DNA from: Yaniella flava
GTDB lineage: Bacteria > Actinomycetota > Actinomycetes > Actinomycetales > Micrococcaceae
NCBI RefSeq assembly: GCF_039529295.1
Contig: NZ_BAAAMN010000014.1
Coordinates: forward strand, 24,105 to 88,104
Direction of reading: 5' to 3'
Length of the DNA: 64,000 nt
Part shown: positions 23,485 to 31,129 of the stretch, one piece after another
Layout: the number at the start of each line of letters is the position of its first letter
Numbering within the stretch: the stretch's first letter is position 1
The notes under the pieces: generated by a model
Seen by the model: only the letters and a program-made list of their open reading frames with translations
Database searches by the model: none
What the model was told of the DNA's origin: nothing
Made by a program: the position numbers and the translations under genes

Positions 23485-23510
23485 CGCCCGAGGACACTAT
23501 TCCCGGGGCG
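23485..23510 (-). terminator. Terminator after tagged protein 2
   Basis: On the minus strand CGCCCCG and CGGGCG pair around a 13-nt loop and TATTTTG follows, about 55 nt past the stop at 23564. Confidence 0.7.
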
Positions 23511-23563
23511 ATAGAGTGGTTGGTGGCGCCTATCAGCTGTTCGTTGCCGACAAGGTGCGCCGC

Positions 23564-24631
23564 CTAGTCATCAGAGCGCTGCACACGACGGTGCTTTTCC
23601 AACAGGTCGGCAATATCATGCGTGAGTTCATTGAGGCGGTAGTCATCGTCCTCGGTGTCGGCAACCCAGCCCATTTCAGACAACGACGCGGCGATCTTGT
23701 CGTTGAGCGCAGTGAGCTGCTCGGGGTCCATGTTGTGTGCTGGACCGTCCTGGTGGGCGTTGATGGCTCGGGCTTGGTCTTCTAGCTCTGCTCGACTGAT
23801 GCCGCCGGGATCGCTTGTGACATCGAGGACGACGTAGCCCATCAGAGCTTGGCCTGAAGTGTCTGCTCGACGTAGGGCCTGCCATGGGATGCCGGATTCG
23901 ATCACTGCGCCTTCCATCAGCAGCAGGTCTGGGTCCTCATGGTCGGTATCAATATGTCGAATTTCGTAGTGTGGTCCGTCGTCGCGGGTCAACTCCACTT
24001 TATGAACGCCTCGGTCGCGGAGCTTGTCGTAGAGATCATGGACTTCCAGCAGGTCTGCCACGTGTTGAGAGGCGTCTAATGATTCGCGGCCTTTTGATAT
24101 GTGCTCGTTGAGTCGGTAGCGCTGCTGGGAGACGGCCTGGCGGTCGCTCAGCATGTCATCTCGGAGCACATCGAGTGTATCTGCAACGGTTGCACGGAAG
24201 GCGTCTTGGCTGTGTTTGTCGTCGTCAAATCCTCCAAAGAGTCGTGGTTCCTCGCTGTGCTGGTGTAGCGCTGTTGCCGAGGTAAGTCGGGCATCTTTGG
24301 CTTCGGCGCCGTACCGCTCGTGATAGTGACGGTTCCAGACCATAACCTTATTCTCGTCATCACCCGGTTTGGTTCTGAAGGTGGTTTGGGTAATCAACGA
24401 TCCATCATCCTCATTGATGGAGACGGTGTCGGTCAGCGCAGCCGGCCAGTTAGCGTTTTCCACAATGGACTGGTGGTATCTTCCAACCTCAGAGACCCAC
24501 TGAGAGATTCCCGGTGTGCCTTCTGGCAACAGTGCCCCCTGGGCTTCGGAGTGCTGCTTGTGATCGTATTGCCCCGATGTTCGTCGGTTACGCTGTTGGG
24601 CCTGTTGTGCGGAGGTCAGTGGCTGTGTCAT
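23564..24631 (-). CDS. Tagged protein 2 (paralogue of 22663-23445)
   Basis: 355 residues beginning MTQPLTSAQQAQQRNRRTSG, then QYDHKQHSEA. It shares the tag and the DPGGISR..LEDQ block with tagged protein 1, plus HDLYDKLRDRGVHKVEL matching HDLHDELRAKGVKQVEV. It has a longer middle region. Its start is leaderless. The duplication within 1 kb suggests a family diversified on this plasmid. Confidence 0.65.
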   Translation of the reverse strand: MTQPLTSAQQAQQRNRRTSGQYDHKQHSEAQGALLPEGTPGISQWVSEVGRYHQSIVENANWPAALTDTVSINEDDGSLITQTTFRTKPGDDENKVMVWNRHYHERYGAEAKDARLTSATALHQHSEEPRLFGGFDDDKHSQDAFRATVADTLDVLRDDMLSDRQAVSQQRYRLNEHISKGRESLDASQHVADLLEVHDLYDKLRDRGVHKVELTRDDGPHYEIRHIDTDHEDPDLLLMEGAVIESGIPWQALRRADTSGQALMGYVVLDVTSDPGGISRAELEDQARAINAHQDGPAHNMDPEQLTALNDKIAASLSEMGWVADTEDDDYRLNELTHDIADLLEKHRRVQRSDD

Positions 24632-24640
24632 GAAGAGTTA

Positions 24641-24648
24641 GTGTCCGG
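24641..24648 (-). promoter_or_regulatory. CCGGACAC-N9-ATG promoter
   Basis: CCGGACACT AACTCTTC ATG before the gene at 24631. Confidence 0.75.
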
Positions 24649-24652
24649 TGGC

Positions 24653-24982
24653 TCATTGCAGTATCGCAACGGGGTCGATAAGTTCACCGCGGTGTAGCTG
24701 TGCTTCGGAGTTTATGATGTAGTCGCCCACTGGGTAACTGGGGTTCTCAGATGCAACGATGATGGTCGCGAACGACCCTTCGCCCCGATTTTCCTTGACG
24801 GTGACGATCATAGGTTGTTGACCTACCGGCAATGCGATGATCATGCCGCGCTGGACGAAGGGGATGGTCACTGGAAGTTTGGACAGTTCGTGGTTCATCG
24901 ACCCCTCTGACGCTGAAGCTAAGTATGCCTGCTCTTCATCTTTGGATACGATGCCGGGGAGGTCAAGTTTTGCGAAGTCCAT
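24653..24982 (-). CDS. Hypothetical small protein
   Basis: 109 residues, soluble, with short beta-strand-like segments (MIIALPVGQQPMIVTV, FATIIVASENP) that could form a small barrel. The start at 24982 lacks a clear ribosome-binding site. The upstream CCGGACAC is followed by an ATG-TAA pair instead of a gene. No family recognised. Confidence 0.55.
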   Translation of the reverse strand: MDFAKLDLPGIVSKDEEQAYLASASEGSMNHELSKLPVTIPFVQRGMIIALPVGQQPMIVTVKENRGEGSFATIIVASENPSYPVGDYIINSEAQLHRGELIDPVAILQ

Positions 24983-25012
24983 AGTTGATCCAATCCGTTG
25001 TCTATTCTGCCT

Positions 25013-25018
25013 TTACAT
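25013..25018 (-). promoter_or_regulatory. Start-stop codon pair ATGTAA behind a CCGGACAC element
   Basis: ATG followed at once by TAA, 5 nt after the CCGGACAC at 25024 and 31 nt before the structural start at 24982. A leaderless ribosome would stop immediately, which could damp or tune the following gene. It may also be coincidence. Confidence 0.3.
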
Positions 25019-25023
25019 TTACT

Positions 25024-25031
25024 GTGTCCGG
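25024..25031 (-). promoter_or_regulatory. CCGGACAC element before 24982
   Basis: CCGGACACA GTAA ATG TAA on the minus strand; non-canonical spacing. Confidence 0.65.
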
Positions 25032-25047
25032 CACAGGGGCGTGCCAA

Positions 25048-25078
25048 AGCCCCCGAAAGAGCATGTCTTCCGGGGGCT
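25048..25078 (-). terminator. Terminator of the CAP-domain surface protein
   Basis: AGCCCCCGG and TCGGGGGCT form a stem with a 13-nt loop followed by TTTGG on the minus strand, 15 nt past the stop at 25094. Confidence 0.8.
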
Positions 25079-25093
25079 ATCTCACCTCAGAGG

Positions 25094-27313
25094 TTAGGAG
25101 TTCTGAGTGTTGTTGCGGCGCTGGTTTGCATAGACCGCACCTGCACCGGCTAGTGCCAGCAACATGCCGGCAGCGAGCATGGCGGTGTTGTCTGCACCGG
25201 TGTCAGCTAATGCTGAAGCATCTTCCTGGGCAGCTGTCTCATCATCGGTGTTCTCATCTTCGGTGACAATGCTGTCATCGCTGAGGTCTTCTTCTGCAAC
25301 GAAGCCGTCATCCTGATTGTCCTCGAAGAATGCTTCGTAGGAGCTTGTGACATCGTCGGTCATATTCGCATCGAAAATATCTTCTTCTACGGCGTCTTCA
25401 TCAGTTTCCTTGCCGGTCTCGATGGTGTCGAGTCCGAATCCGACCATTTGCAGCGTTGGGGTGACGCCTTCGACGGTGTCTTCGGTTCCATCGGTGAGGT
25501 CGATTACAACATCAATGGTGTTGTCCTCTTCGATCTCATCGGCTGGCTCTTCTTCGACCTCTGGGGTTTCAGTTTCGCCGGACTCTTCGGATTCGTCTTC
25601 GCCGTTGTTACCATCGCCGGGTTTTTCGGTATCTTCACCGTCACCAGGAGTTTCTGGTTCTTCTGGCTGCTCGGGTTCGGTGACCTCTGGATCGGTGGTC
25701 TCGTCTTCGCCGTCGTTACCATCGCCTGGCTCTTCGGTATCTTCGTCTTCACCAGGGGTCTCAGGCTCTTCTGGCTGCTCGGGTTCGGTGACCTCTGGAT
25801 CGGTGGTCTCGTCTTCGCCGTCGTTACCATCGCCTGGCTCTTCGGTATCTTCACCGTCACCAGGAGTTTCTGGTTCTTCTGGCTGCTCAGGTTCAGTGAC
25901 CTCTGGATCAGTGGTCTCATCTTCGCCGTCGTTACCATCACCTGGCTCTTCGGTATCTTCACCGTCACCAGGAGTTTCTGGCTCTTCTGGTTCTTCAGGC
26001 TGCTCTGGTTCTTCTGGTTCTTCTGGCTGCTCAGGAACTTCTGGTTCTTCAACCTCTGGTACATCTTCAACCAGGCAGTCTCGGCCAAAGCGGTGGGTGT
26101 TCCACAGGCTCATGAATGGATCGCCATCGGAAACCACCGAGACCGACAGGTGGTGGGTGTATCCGGCGTTGAGGATATTTGCACGGTGACCTGGTGAGTT
26201 CATGTAAGAATTCAGAGCGCGGTCAACCATGGTTGGAACATCGTTGACCCAAGACGTCGTCATGCCCGAGGACAGGACGTTCTCGCCGCCACCAGAGAAG
26301 CAACCACCAGCAATTATTTGATCGCTCAGATCATCTGGGTGACTGATCTGACCAGCGTCAGCCATCTGGTTGGACCAATCCAAGGCGTTTTCTTCAAGGT
26401 CAGGAGCCTGGATCAGTGCGTCGAGGCCGTTTTCGATACGAATCTGGTTGACAGCATTCATGAACAGGCTGTCAAACTCTTGCCACTGCACAGGGTTGGT
26501 TGAGCCTTTGACTGTATCCGAGAAATTCTCGTCGGCAGATGCGGACAGGACTTCAAGGCGTGGCTCTTGGCCATCCCACGTTTCGTCCTGCTGATCGGCT
26601 TCCGCAGCGTCGTCTTGGGTGTCTTCTTCGACTACGTTAGTCTCGGATGCTCCGGTGATGTCAGCCTCTTCAGCATCAGTTTCGTCGTTTTGCTCGGTGT
26701 CAGCTTCTACGACTTCGTCAACTTCTTCTTCGGCTGGCTGGGGTGCAGGCTTCTGAGACTCAACCTTTTCTTCGGCAATGTCCGCAACGGGTGCCTCTTC
26801 AGCAACAGGCGCTTCTTCGACCGGGGCTGGGGCAGGTTCCGGTGTAGGTGCTGGAGCTTCTTCAACGACCGGTGCTGGAGTTTCAACAACTGGTTCTGGC
26901 TGTGGAGCTGGTGCGGGAGCCTCTTCTACAGCAGGTGCAGGAGCTTGCTCAACCACTGGCTCTGGTGCAGGCGGTTCAACGGGCGCCGTTGCGGGAGCCT
27001 CTTCGACCACTGGGGCTGGAGCCTCAACGACTGGTTCTTCGACTGGTTCCGGTTCAGGTGCTGGAGCCTCTTGGGCAACTGGCTCTTCGACAGCGGGTTC
27101 GAGGGCTTCTTCAGCGACAGCTTCTTCGGTGATTGCCTTTTCAGCGACTTCTTCAACAGCATCAATCTGCTGTTCGACGCCCTGTTCAGCTGGTTCGACT
27201 GGAGTCTGCTCCTCGGTGGCGAAAGCCGTGCCAACGGTCAGCGGGAGGGACATGGCAGCAAGGACTGCTGCGGATAACACCTTAGAGGTGCGGTTGCGAT
27301 TCTGATTCTTCAT
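25094..27313 (-). CDS. Sortase-anchored CAP-domain surface protein
   Basis: 739 residues. After a signal peptide (VLSAAVLAAMSLPLTVGTAFA) comes about 130 residues of EAPAPxPEPVxEEAP repeats. A CAP/SCP domain spans about 285-420 (IENGLDALIQAPDLEENALDW, SGGGENVL, MNSPGHRANIL). Next are four near-identical 36-residue acidic repeats, then LADTG near the C-terminus, a hydrophobic helix (AAGMLLALAGAGAVYA) and QRRN. LAxTG is the form used by class E sortases of high-GC Gram-positives. It is probably a surface adhesin or wall-remodelling factor for mating. Confidence 0.8.
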   Translation of the reverse strand: MKNQNRNRTSKVLSAAVLAAMSLPLTVGTAFATEEQTPVEPAEQGVEQQIDAVEEVAEKAITEEAVAEEALEPAVEEPVAQEAPAPEPEPVEEPVVEAPAPVVEEAPATAPVEPPAPEPVVEQAPAPAVEEAPAPAPQPEPVVETPAPVVEEAPAPTPEPAPAPVEEAPVAEEAPVADIAEEKVESQKPAPQPAEEEVDEVVEADTEQNDETDAEEADITGASETNVVEEDTQDDAAEADQQDETWDGQEPRLEVLSASADENFSDTVKGSTNPVQWQEFDSLFMNAVNQIRIENGLDALIQAPDLEENALDWSNQMADAGQISHPDDLSDQIIAGGCFSGGGENVLSSGMTTSWVNDVPTMVDRALNSYMNSPGHRANILNAGYTHHLSVSVVSDGDPFMSLWNTHRFGRDCLVEDVPEVEEPEVPEQPEEPEEPEQPEEPEEPETPGDGEDTEEPGDGNDGEDETTDPEVTEPEQPEEPETPGDGEDTEEPGDGNDGEDETTDPEVTEPEQPEEPETPGEDEDTEEPGDGNDGEDETTDPEVTEPEQPEEPETPGDGEDTEKPGDGNNGEDESEESGETETPEVEEEPADEIEEDNTIDVVIDLTDGTEDTVEGVTPTLQMVGFGLDTIETGKETDEDAVEEDIFDANMTDDVTSSYEAFFEDNQDDGFVAEEDLSDDSIVTEDENTDDETAAQEDASALADTGADNTAMLAAGMLLALAGAGAVYANQRRNNTQNS
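25600..26000 (-). repeat. 108-bp tandem coding repeats
   Basis: About four copies of a 108-bp unit (36 codons, EPEQPEEPETPGDGEDTEEP then GDGNDGEDETTDPEVT). For example, the start of the unit recurs at 25673, 25781 and about 25889. Copies are nearly identical, implying recent expansion or gene conversion, and the number may vary between isolates. Confidence 0.8.
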
Positions 27314-27382
27314 TTTTTCCTAAAACTTCTGGTGAGATGTAAAACTGTTTCGGTCTGGCGCGTGCCAGGATGTAGTTTCACT

Positions 27383-27390
27383 GTGTCCGG
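27383..27390 (-). promoter_or_regulatory. CCGGACAC element before the CAP-domain gene
   Basis: The element is 69 nt from the ATG at 27313, which has a TTTTAGGA ribosome-binding site. A 23-codon GTG frame (VKLHPGTRQTETVLHLTRSF...) starts one base after the element and ends overlapping the ATG as ATGA, so a coupled leader is possible. Confidence 0.6.
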
Positions 27391-27414
27391 CACATATTGT
27401 GTTCGTCAGGACCT

Positions 27415-27437
27415 CACCACAACGGAGTGCTGTGGTG
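27415..27437 (-). repeat. Hairpin between two CCGGACAC copies
   Basis: CACCACA and TGTGGTG form a 7-bp stem with a 9-nt loop. It lies between the elements at 27452 and 27383, with no T-run. Confidence 0.5.
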
Positions 27438-27451
27438 TTCTAGCTCTTACT

Positions 27452-27459
27452 GTGTCCGG
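27452..27459 (-). promoter_or_regulatory. Second CCGGACAC copy without a start codon
   Basis: CCGGACACA GTAAGAGC TAG: no ATG or GTG at the usual distance. It lies 62 nt upstream of the copy at 27390, with a hairpin between. It may be a decayed or tandem promoter. Confidence 0.55.
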
Positions 27460-27500
27460 CAGAAGTTGAGGTGGGATTGAAGGGTCAGATGTGTTAATTT

Positions 27501-28139
27501 CTAGGGTTGAAACGGCTTGTATCCGCGGGTTTTTCGGTCTAAAGGGTTGGTAAATTCGCTGATCAGCAAGCTAGGAAACAGCCTCTCGACGATCTGATAT
27601 GAGCTCAGTTCTTCTTTTGGCGGTTGTACAGCGGCCACATATTTTTTGGCCGGCACTATCAAGCCCACAGATGCCGCTACACCCGTCACCGCGAAGAGCG
27701 TCCAAAAGATGGCAGGGTGCTGCAATGCGACCCCGGCATACGGCACGGTGGACCCAAAGATTGGCGCATCGGTAACCACCGTTTGCACGACCTGGGTTTG
27801 GGCTATCAGCTCGTGGTCGGCCCCGGTGAGCTCCGGCACGATTTGCACCATATCGGACTCGGGGTGAACTTCATGCACCGTGGCGTAGGCCAGATCATCG
27901 TTGCGCTCCGGCAAATACCCGACGGTAGCTCTAACGGCTGGAGAGGAATCGGTGGCTTCGACGATTACTGCATCTGCGGTGGAACCGTAATCAGTCAACG
28001 GCTCTTGGTCGATGGCTGCCACCTGATATTGCGAGGCAACGAACCACACTGAGACAGCTGCGATCCCAGCCAATGTCAACATCACGATTCCCGAGGCGAT
28101 CTTGATGGCGATGGCCCCGCTAAATTTCAGCCACTTCAC
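27501..28139 (-). CDS. Membrane protein with external loop
   Basis: 212 residues from a GTG that overlaps the upstream stop (GTGA). Helix 1 is SGIVMLTLAGIAAVSVWFVA, helix 2 near 150 is PAIFWTLFAVTGVAASVGLI, enclosing about 100 external residues. The C-terminal 45 residues are basic. No family recognised. It is co-transcribed with the HExxH tagged protein. Confidence 0.6.
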   Translation of the reverse strand: MKWLKFSGAIAIKIASGIVMLTLAGIAAVSVWFVASQYQVAAIDQEPLTDYGSTADAVIVEATDSSPAVRATVGYLPERNDDLAYATVHEVHPESDMVQIVPELTGADHELIAQTQVVQTVVTDAPIFGSTVPYAGVALQHPAIFWTLFAVTGVAASVGLIVPAKKYVAAVQPPKEELSSYQIVERLFPSLLISEFTNPLDRKTRGYKPFQP

Positions 28140-29779
28140 TGAGCGAACGTCTTATCGAAGAAGTTGAACAGTTTTTCTTTGAGTTCAGGGTTTTTGGCAT
28201 ACGGTGCGTAATCGTTGCCCTGGAAATTCTCGGGATTCACCAGGCGGTTGTTCACCCCGAGACGCTCATGCGCATACATTTCAAAGCCTCGGGCAAACTG
28301 CTCGGTTGGAGTATTCAAATACCCTCGACGCTTCGGATCGGACTCCTTTAACGCGCTGGAGTACGAGTTAGAGATCGACCTGAACTCATCGGTCAGCGAG
28401 GCGTTGCCCTTGGCGGTCAGATCATAGAAGTGCGCCATCTCGTGAACATACGCCTCGGAGGTGCGGACATCGACGGCCACCGTGTTGTGTGACGGGCTGT
28501 AGATACCTTTTGCCCGGTGCTTACCAAGGTAGCGGACACGTAGGTCGGGCTGCCGGCCTGATGGGACAGGTGGCAGCTTGTCCGAGACCTCTTGGATTGC
28601 ATTTTCAAAGTCGGCGGCCTCAGCTGGGTCTACATCGTTGTCGTACTCAACCTTGGAGAATGATCCCCCGTTGGCGGCCACGACTTTGGAATTTTCCATC
28701 ATGTCCTGGCGGGTCTGATCCGGGTTCTTCTTGTCATCGAAGGCGGTTGCGATGGAGCCACGCTGGTCTTTGACATATTTCTGCTGCGCTTTGAAGTTGC
28801 GTCCGGCGAGCTGCTTGTCTTCGACTGCAATCAGCGCATCGATGGCTGCGGATTTCGCCTGGGCCTCGTGGTCTAAATGCAGCTGTCGTCGGCGACCAGT
28901 GACCTCATCTTTCAAACGGGTGTACTGCTTTCCGCTGCGGTGGTCGATGGCAAAGACCTCCATGTGATCTTCGCCGTCGTTGGGGTAATCACCCTTGTTC
29001 ACGGAGCGGATACCAGTGGCCGGTGCCATGGCTTGTGCGGCCAAGATGTTGTCTCCGGTGAGATTTTCGATGCGCTTGGCACCCACTACCGATCGAAGGT
29101 CAGTGTGGGTGATCTGCTGATCCGCCCGAATGCCGTCACGTGCGCTGTGCAGTGTTGTGGCGCTCATCTTGTTGTTACCGGCATCAGATACCAGCATCAG
29201 TCGTTCGACTTCTTCGCCATCCCCATTGACATCGGACAGTGTGACGAGCCAGCCGCGGTTGGCATTTTTGGCATAGGAATACATCAGCTGCGGATCGTCA
29301 ACGCGCTTGACGTTGGTGGCGCCGGGAAGGTCGTGGAGCAGTTCTTCGGCCTGCTCATCGTCGATCTTGTTGTCTGCTGGGGCGGAAACGGCATGGCACA
29401 GTCTTCCGGAGATCAGCCGGTGGTCGATGTATTTTTTGAGCCTTCGGCCATCGTGTTCCCCGGCGAGGTCGCTGAGTTCTTCAAGGTCATCGCATTTGTA
29501 ATACGACATGACGCTGTCTACCGGTCTACCGCGAAGATCGGCGTTGAAGAAGCGGGTTGGCACGCCATCAAAGTCGGCGTTGAACTGGTCTTCTATTGCC
29601 TCGAAGTCGGCCAGGAACGAGTATTTGATCTCATGGTCGTTTTCGGCAATCTCATCTTCCGCCGGATTGGCCACGAGCAAGGTGGCTTCTGCTTCGGAGT
29701 GTTCTTTTTCCTGGTACTTGCCGCGCTTATCGCGGTTGGCGTTCTGTCGGCGCTGCGCATCTGTCATCTGAGCTGTCAT
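28136..29779 (-). CDS. Tagged protein 3 with HExxH metallopeptidase motif
   Basis: 547 residues. It begins MTAQMTDAQRRQNANRDKRG, then KYQEKEHSEAE, the third copy of the N-terminal tag. Near residues 445-449 is HEMAH in EAYVHEMAHFYDLTAKGN, and EQFARGFEMYAHERLG about 60 residues later supplies a probable glutamate ligand. Such proteins are often labelled zinc metallopeptidases of phage or plasmid origin. Leaderless start 9 nt after CCGGACAC. A tagged protease could be an exported effector of the mating apparatus (inference). Confidence 0.7.
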   Translation of the reverse strand: MTAQMTDAQRRQNANRDKRGKYQEKEHSEAEATLLVANPAEDEIAENDHEIKYSFLADFEAIEDQFNADFDGVPTRFFNADLRGRPVDSVMSYYKCDDLEELSDLAGEHDGRRLKKYIDHRLISGRLCHAVSAPADNKIDDEQAEELLHDLPGATNVKRVDDPQLMYSYAKNANRGWLVTLSDVNGDGEEVERLMLVSDAGNNKMSATTLHSARDGIRADQQITHTDLRSVVGAKRIENLTGDNILAAQAMAPATGIRSVNKGDYPNDGEDHMEVFAIDHRSGKQYTRLKDEVTGRRRQLHLDHEAQAKSAAIDALIAVEDKQLAGRNFKAQQKYVKDQRGSIATAFDDKKNPDQTRQDMMENSKVVAANGGSFSKVEYDNDVDPAEAADFENAIQEVSDKLPPVPSGRQPDLRVRYLGKHRAKGIYSPSHNTVAVDVRTSEAYVHEMAHFYDLTAKGNASLTDEFRSISNSYSSALKESDPKRRGYLNTPTEQFARGFEMYAHERLGVNNRLVNPENFQGNDYAPYAKNPELKEKLFNFFDKTFAQ

Positions 29780-29788
29780 GCACAGTTA

Positions 29789-29796
29789 GTGTCCGG
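29789..29796 (-). promoter_or_regulatory. CCGGACAC-N9-ATG promoter
   Basis: CCGGACACT AACTGTGC ATG before the gene at 29779. Confidence 0.75.
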
Positions 29797-29808
29797 GCAG
29801 CTGGGGCC

Positions 29809-31065
29809 TTACTCGTTCAGCGATGCCCTGACGCGCAAACGACTAATGGCGTATGCAGAGATACCTATGCCAGCAACCGAGATCATAGTGACGCCGGTCC
29901 ACAGTGGCCACATGGGGGTTGGGGTGGATGCGTTGCCGGAGCTAATATTGATCGGCTCGACCCGGTCGGGATCGTCAAACGGATTGTGCTGGGTCTCTTC
30001 TTCGGTCGGCTCGACAGTGGGTGTCTCATCTACCGGAGGGGGTGTGACTGCCTTTTGGGTTTCGAGCTCTTCGGTCTCTACAGGTGCCTCTTCCACCTCG
30101 GTTTGCTCAGGCTCCGGGGTCGGATCGCTGGTAGCTTCTGGCTCGGGCTCTTCTTCATCCGGTGCACACTCCACGTCGGCGACCGTTCGCACTGACACTA
30201 GGTCCTGTGTTGTTGCCAAGCTGCCGGCCTGTGCTTCAGACGCTTCACTGAGCAACGGGGTCATTGGGGTATCGGATTTGACCAGACTGTAGTTTGAGGT
30301 GGCGGTGGAGCCGACGGTGCATATGCCGTCATCGTCTTCGGTTACATCGCCTTGGGTGATAACGTGCTCGAACTGCATCCGTGCGACATACTCGGGCAAC
30401 TGCACCTCCCCCAGTGCATCGGGATCAATTTGGTCGGTGAAGCCCTGTGGGACCATTGCCCAGCGGAATCCGCTGTCTTGGAACACATCAGAGGTATTGG
30501 CGGCATTTGCAACAAACGCAAAGTGGTCTTCCTGCGCCGAATGGTGCGCTTGGATGCCGTCGTTGAACGACTCTTCATCGAACACGGTGGCACCCATCTC
30601 ATCGGTGGTTTCATAGTCGGACTCCTTTGGCAGCGGCGGGATGTTCCCAAGCTCCTTCAAAGCCTCGCCCTGTAGGACTTTGCGTACTGCATCCAAATCT
30701 TCAACTGTCTGTGGGTCTGGCTGGATGGTTTTGCTGTCGATGGAGAAGTCCTCGTCGCCAAAGATCATGGGGTCTTCGATGGTGAGTTCTTGCGTTGGAT
30801 CGGCTACAGTGCCGCCGCCATAGAAGTTCCAGTAGGAAGTGTCGCCGGGATCGCCAAGCGTGCCGTTTTCGTTTGTGTCTTCGATACGGTCAAGCTCTTT
30901 CCAAAACACGGTGGCACTTTGCTCAGAATGGTCATCTTGGTCTGTTGCTGCGGCGTGATCAGCGGTCAGCATGGATGCCCCACCGATGAACGCGGTCAGT
31001 GCACAGGTGGCAGCGAGACGTTGCACGCTGCGGCCCACGTTGCGTGGTTGTCTGCGTGTATTCAA
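29809..31065 (-). CDS. Secreted membrane-anchored protein
   Basis: 418 residues from a TTG at 31065 with GGGAGG upstream. A signal peptide (LAATCALTAFIGGASMLTAD) is followed by an external domain of about 250 residues, a Pro/Glu/Thr-rich stalk and a C-terminal helix (WTGVTMISVAGIGISAYAI) before a basic tail. The build is like 12841-15009 and 25094-27313, but the outer domain is unrelated by eye. It is a candidate surface component of the transfer system. Confidence 0.65.
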   Translation of the reverse strand: MNTRRQPRNVGRSVQRLAATCALTAFIGGASMLTADHAAATDQDDHSEQSATVFWKELDRIEDTNENGTLGDPGDTSYWNFYGGGTVADPTQELTIEDPMIFGDEDFSIDSKTIQPDPQTVEDLDAVRKVLQGEALKELGNIPPLPKESDYETTDEMGATVFDEESFNDGIQAHHSAQEDHFAFVANAANTSDVFQDSGFRWAMVPQGFTDQIDPDALGEVQLPEYVARMQFEHVITQGDVTEDDDGICTVGSTATSNYSLVKSDTPMTPLLSEASEAQAGSLATTQDLVSVRTVADVECAPDEEEPEPEATSDPTPEPEQTEVEEAPVETEELETQKAVTPPPVDETPTVEPTEEETQHNPFDDPDRVEPINISSGNASTPTPMWPLWTGVTMISVAGIGISAYAISRLRVRASLNE

Positions 31066-31102
31066 TGCTGCCTCCCTTCAGATGTGGCACTGTGTCTCTA
31101 CA

Positions 31103-31110
31103 GTGTCCGG
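31103..31110 (-). promoter_or_regulatory. CCGGACAC element before 31065
   Basis: CCGGACACT GTAGAGAC ACA: no start codon at the canonical place. The gene starts 37 nt downstream at a TTG with a strong ribosome-binding site. Confidence 0.65.
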
Positions 31111-31129
31111 CTCTACAGGAGCACCAGTA

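Noticed and set aside
25347..27305. Long plus-strand Ser- or Phe/Trp-rich frames opposite the CAP-domain gene
   Set aside because: Antisense shadows of the 108-bp repeats and EAPAP stretches.
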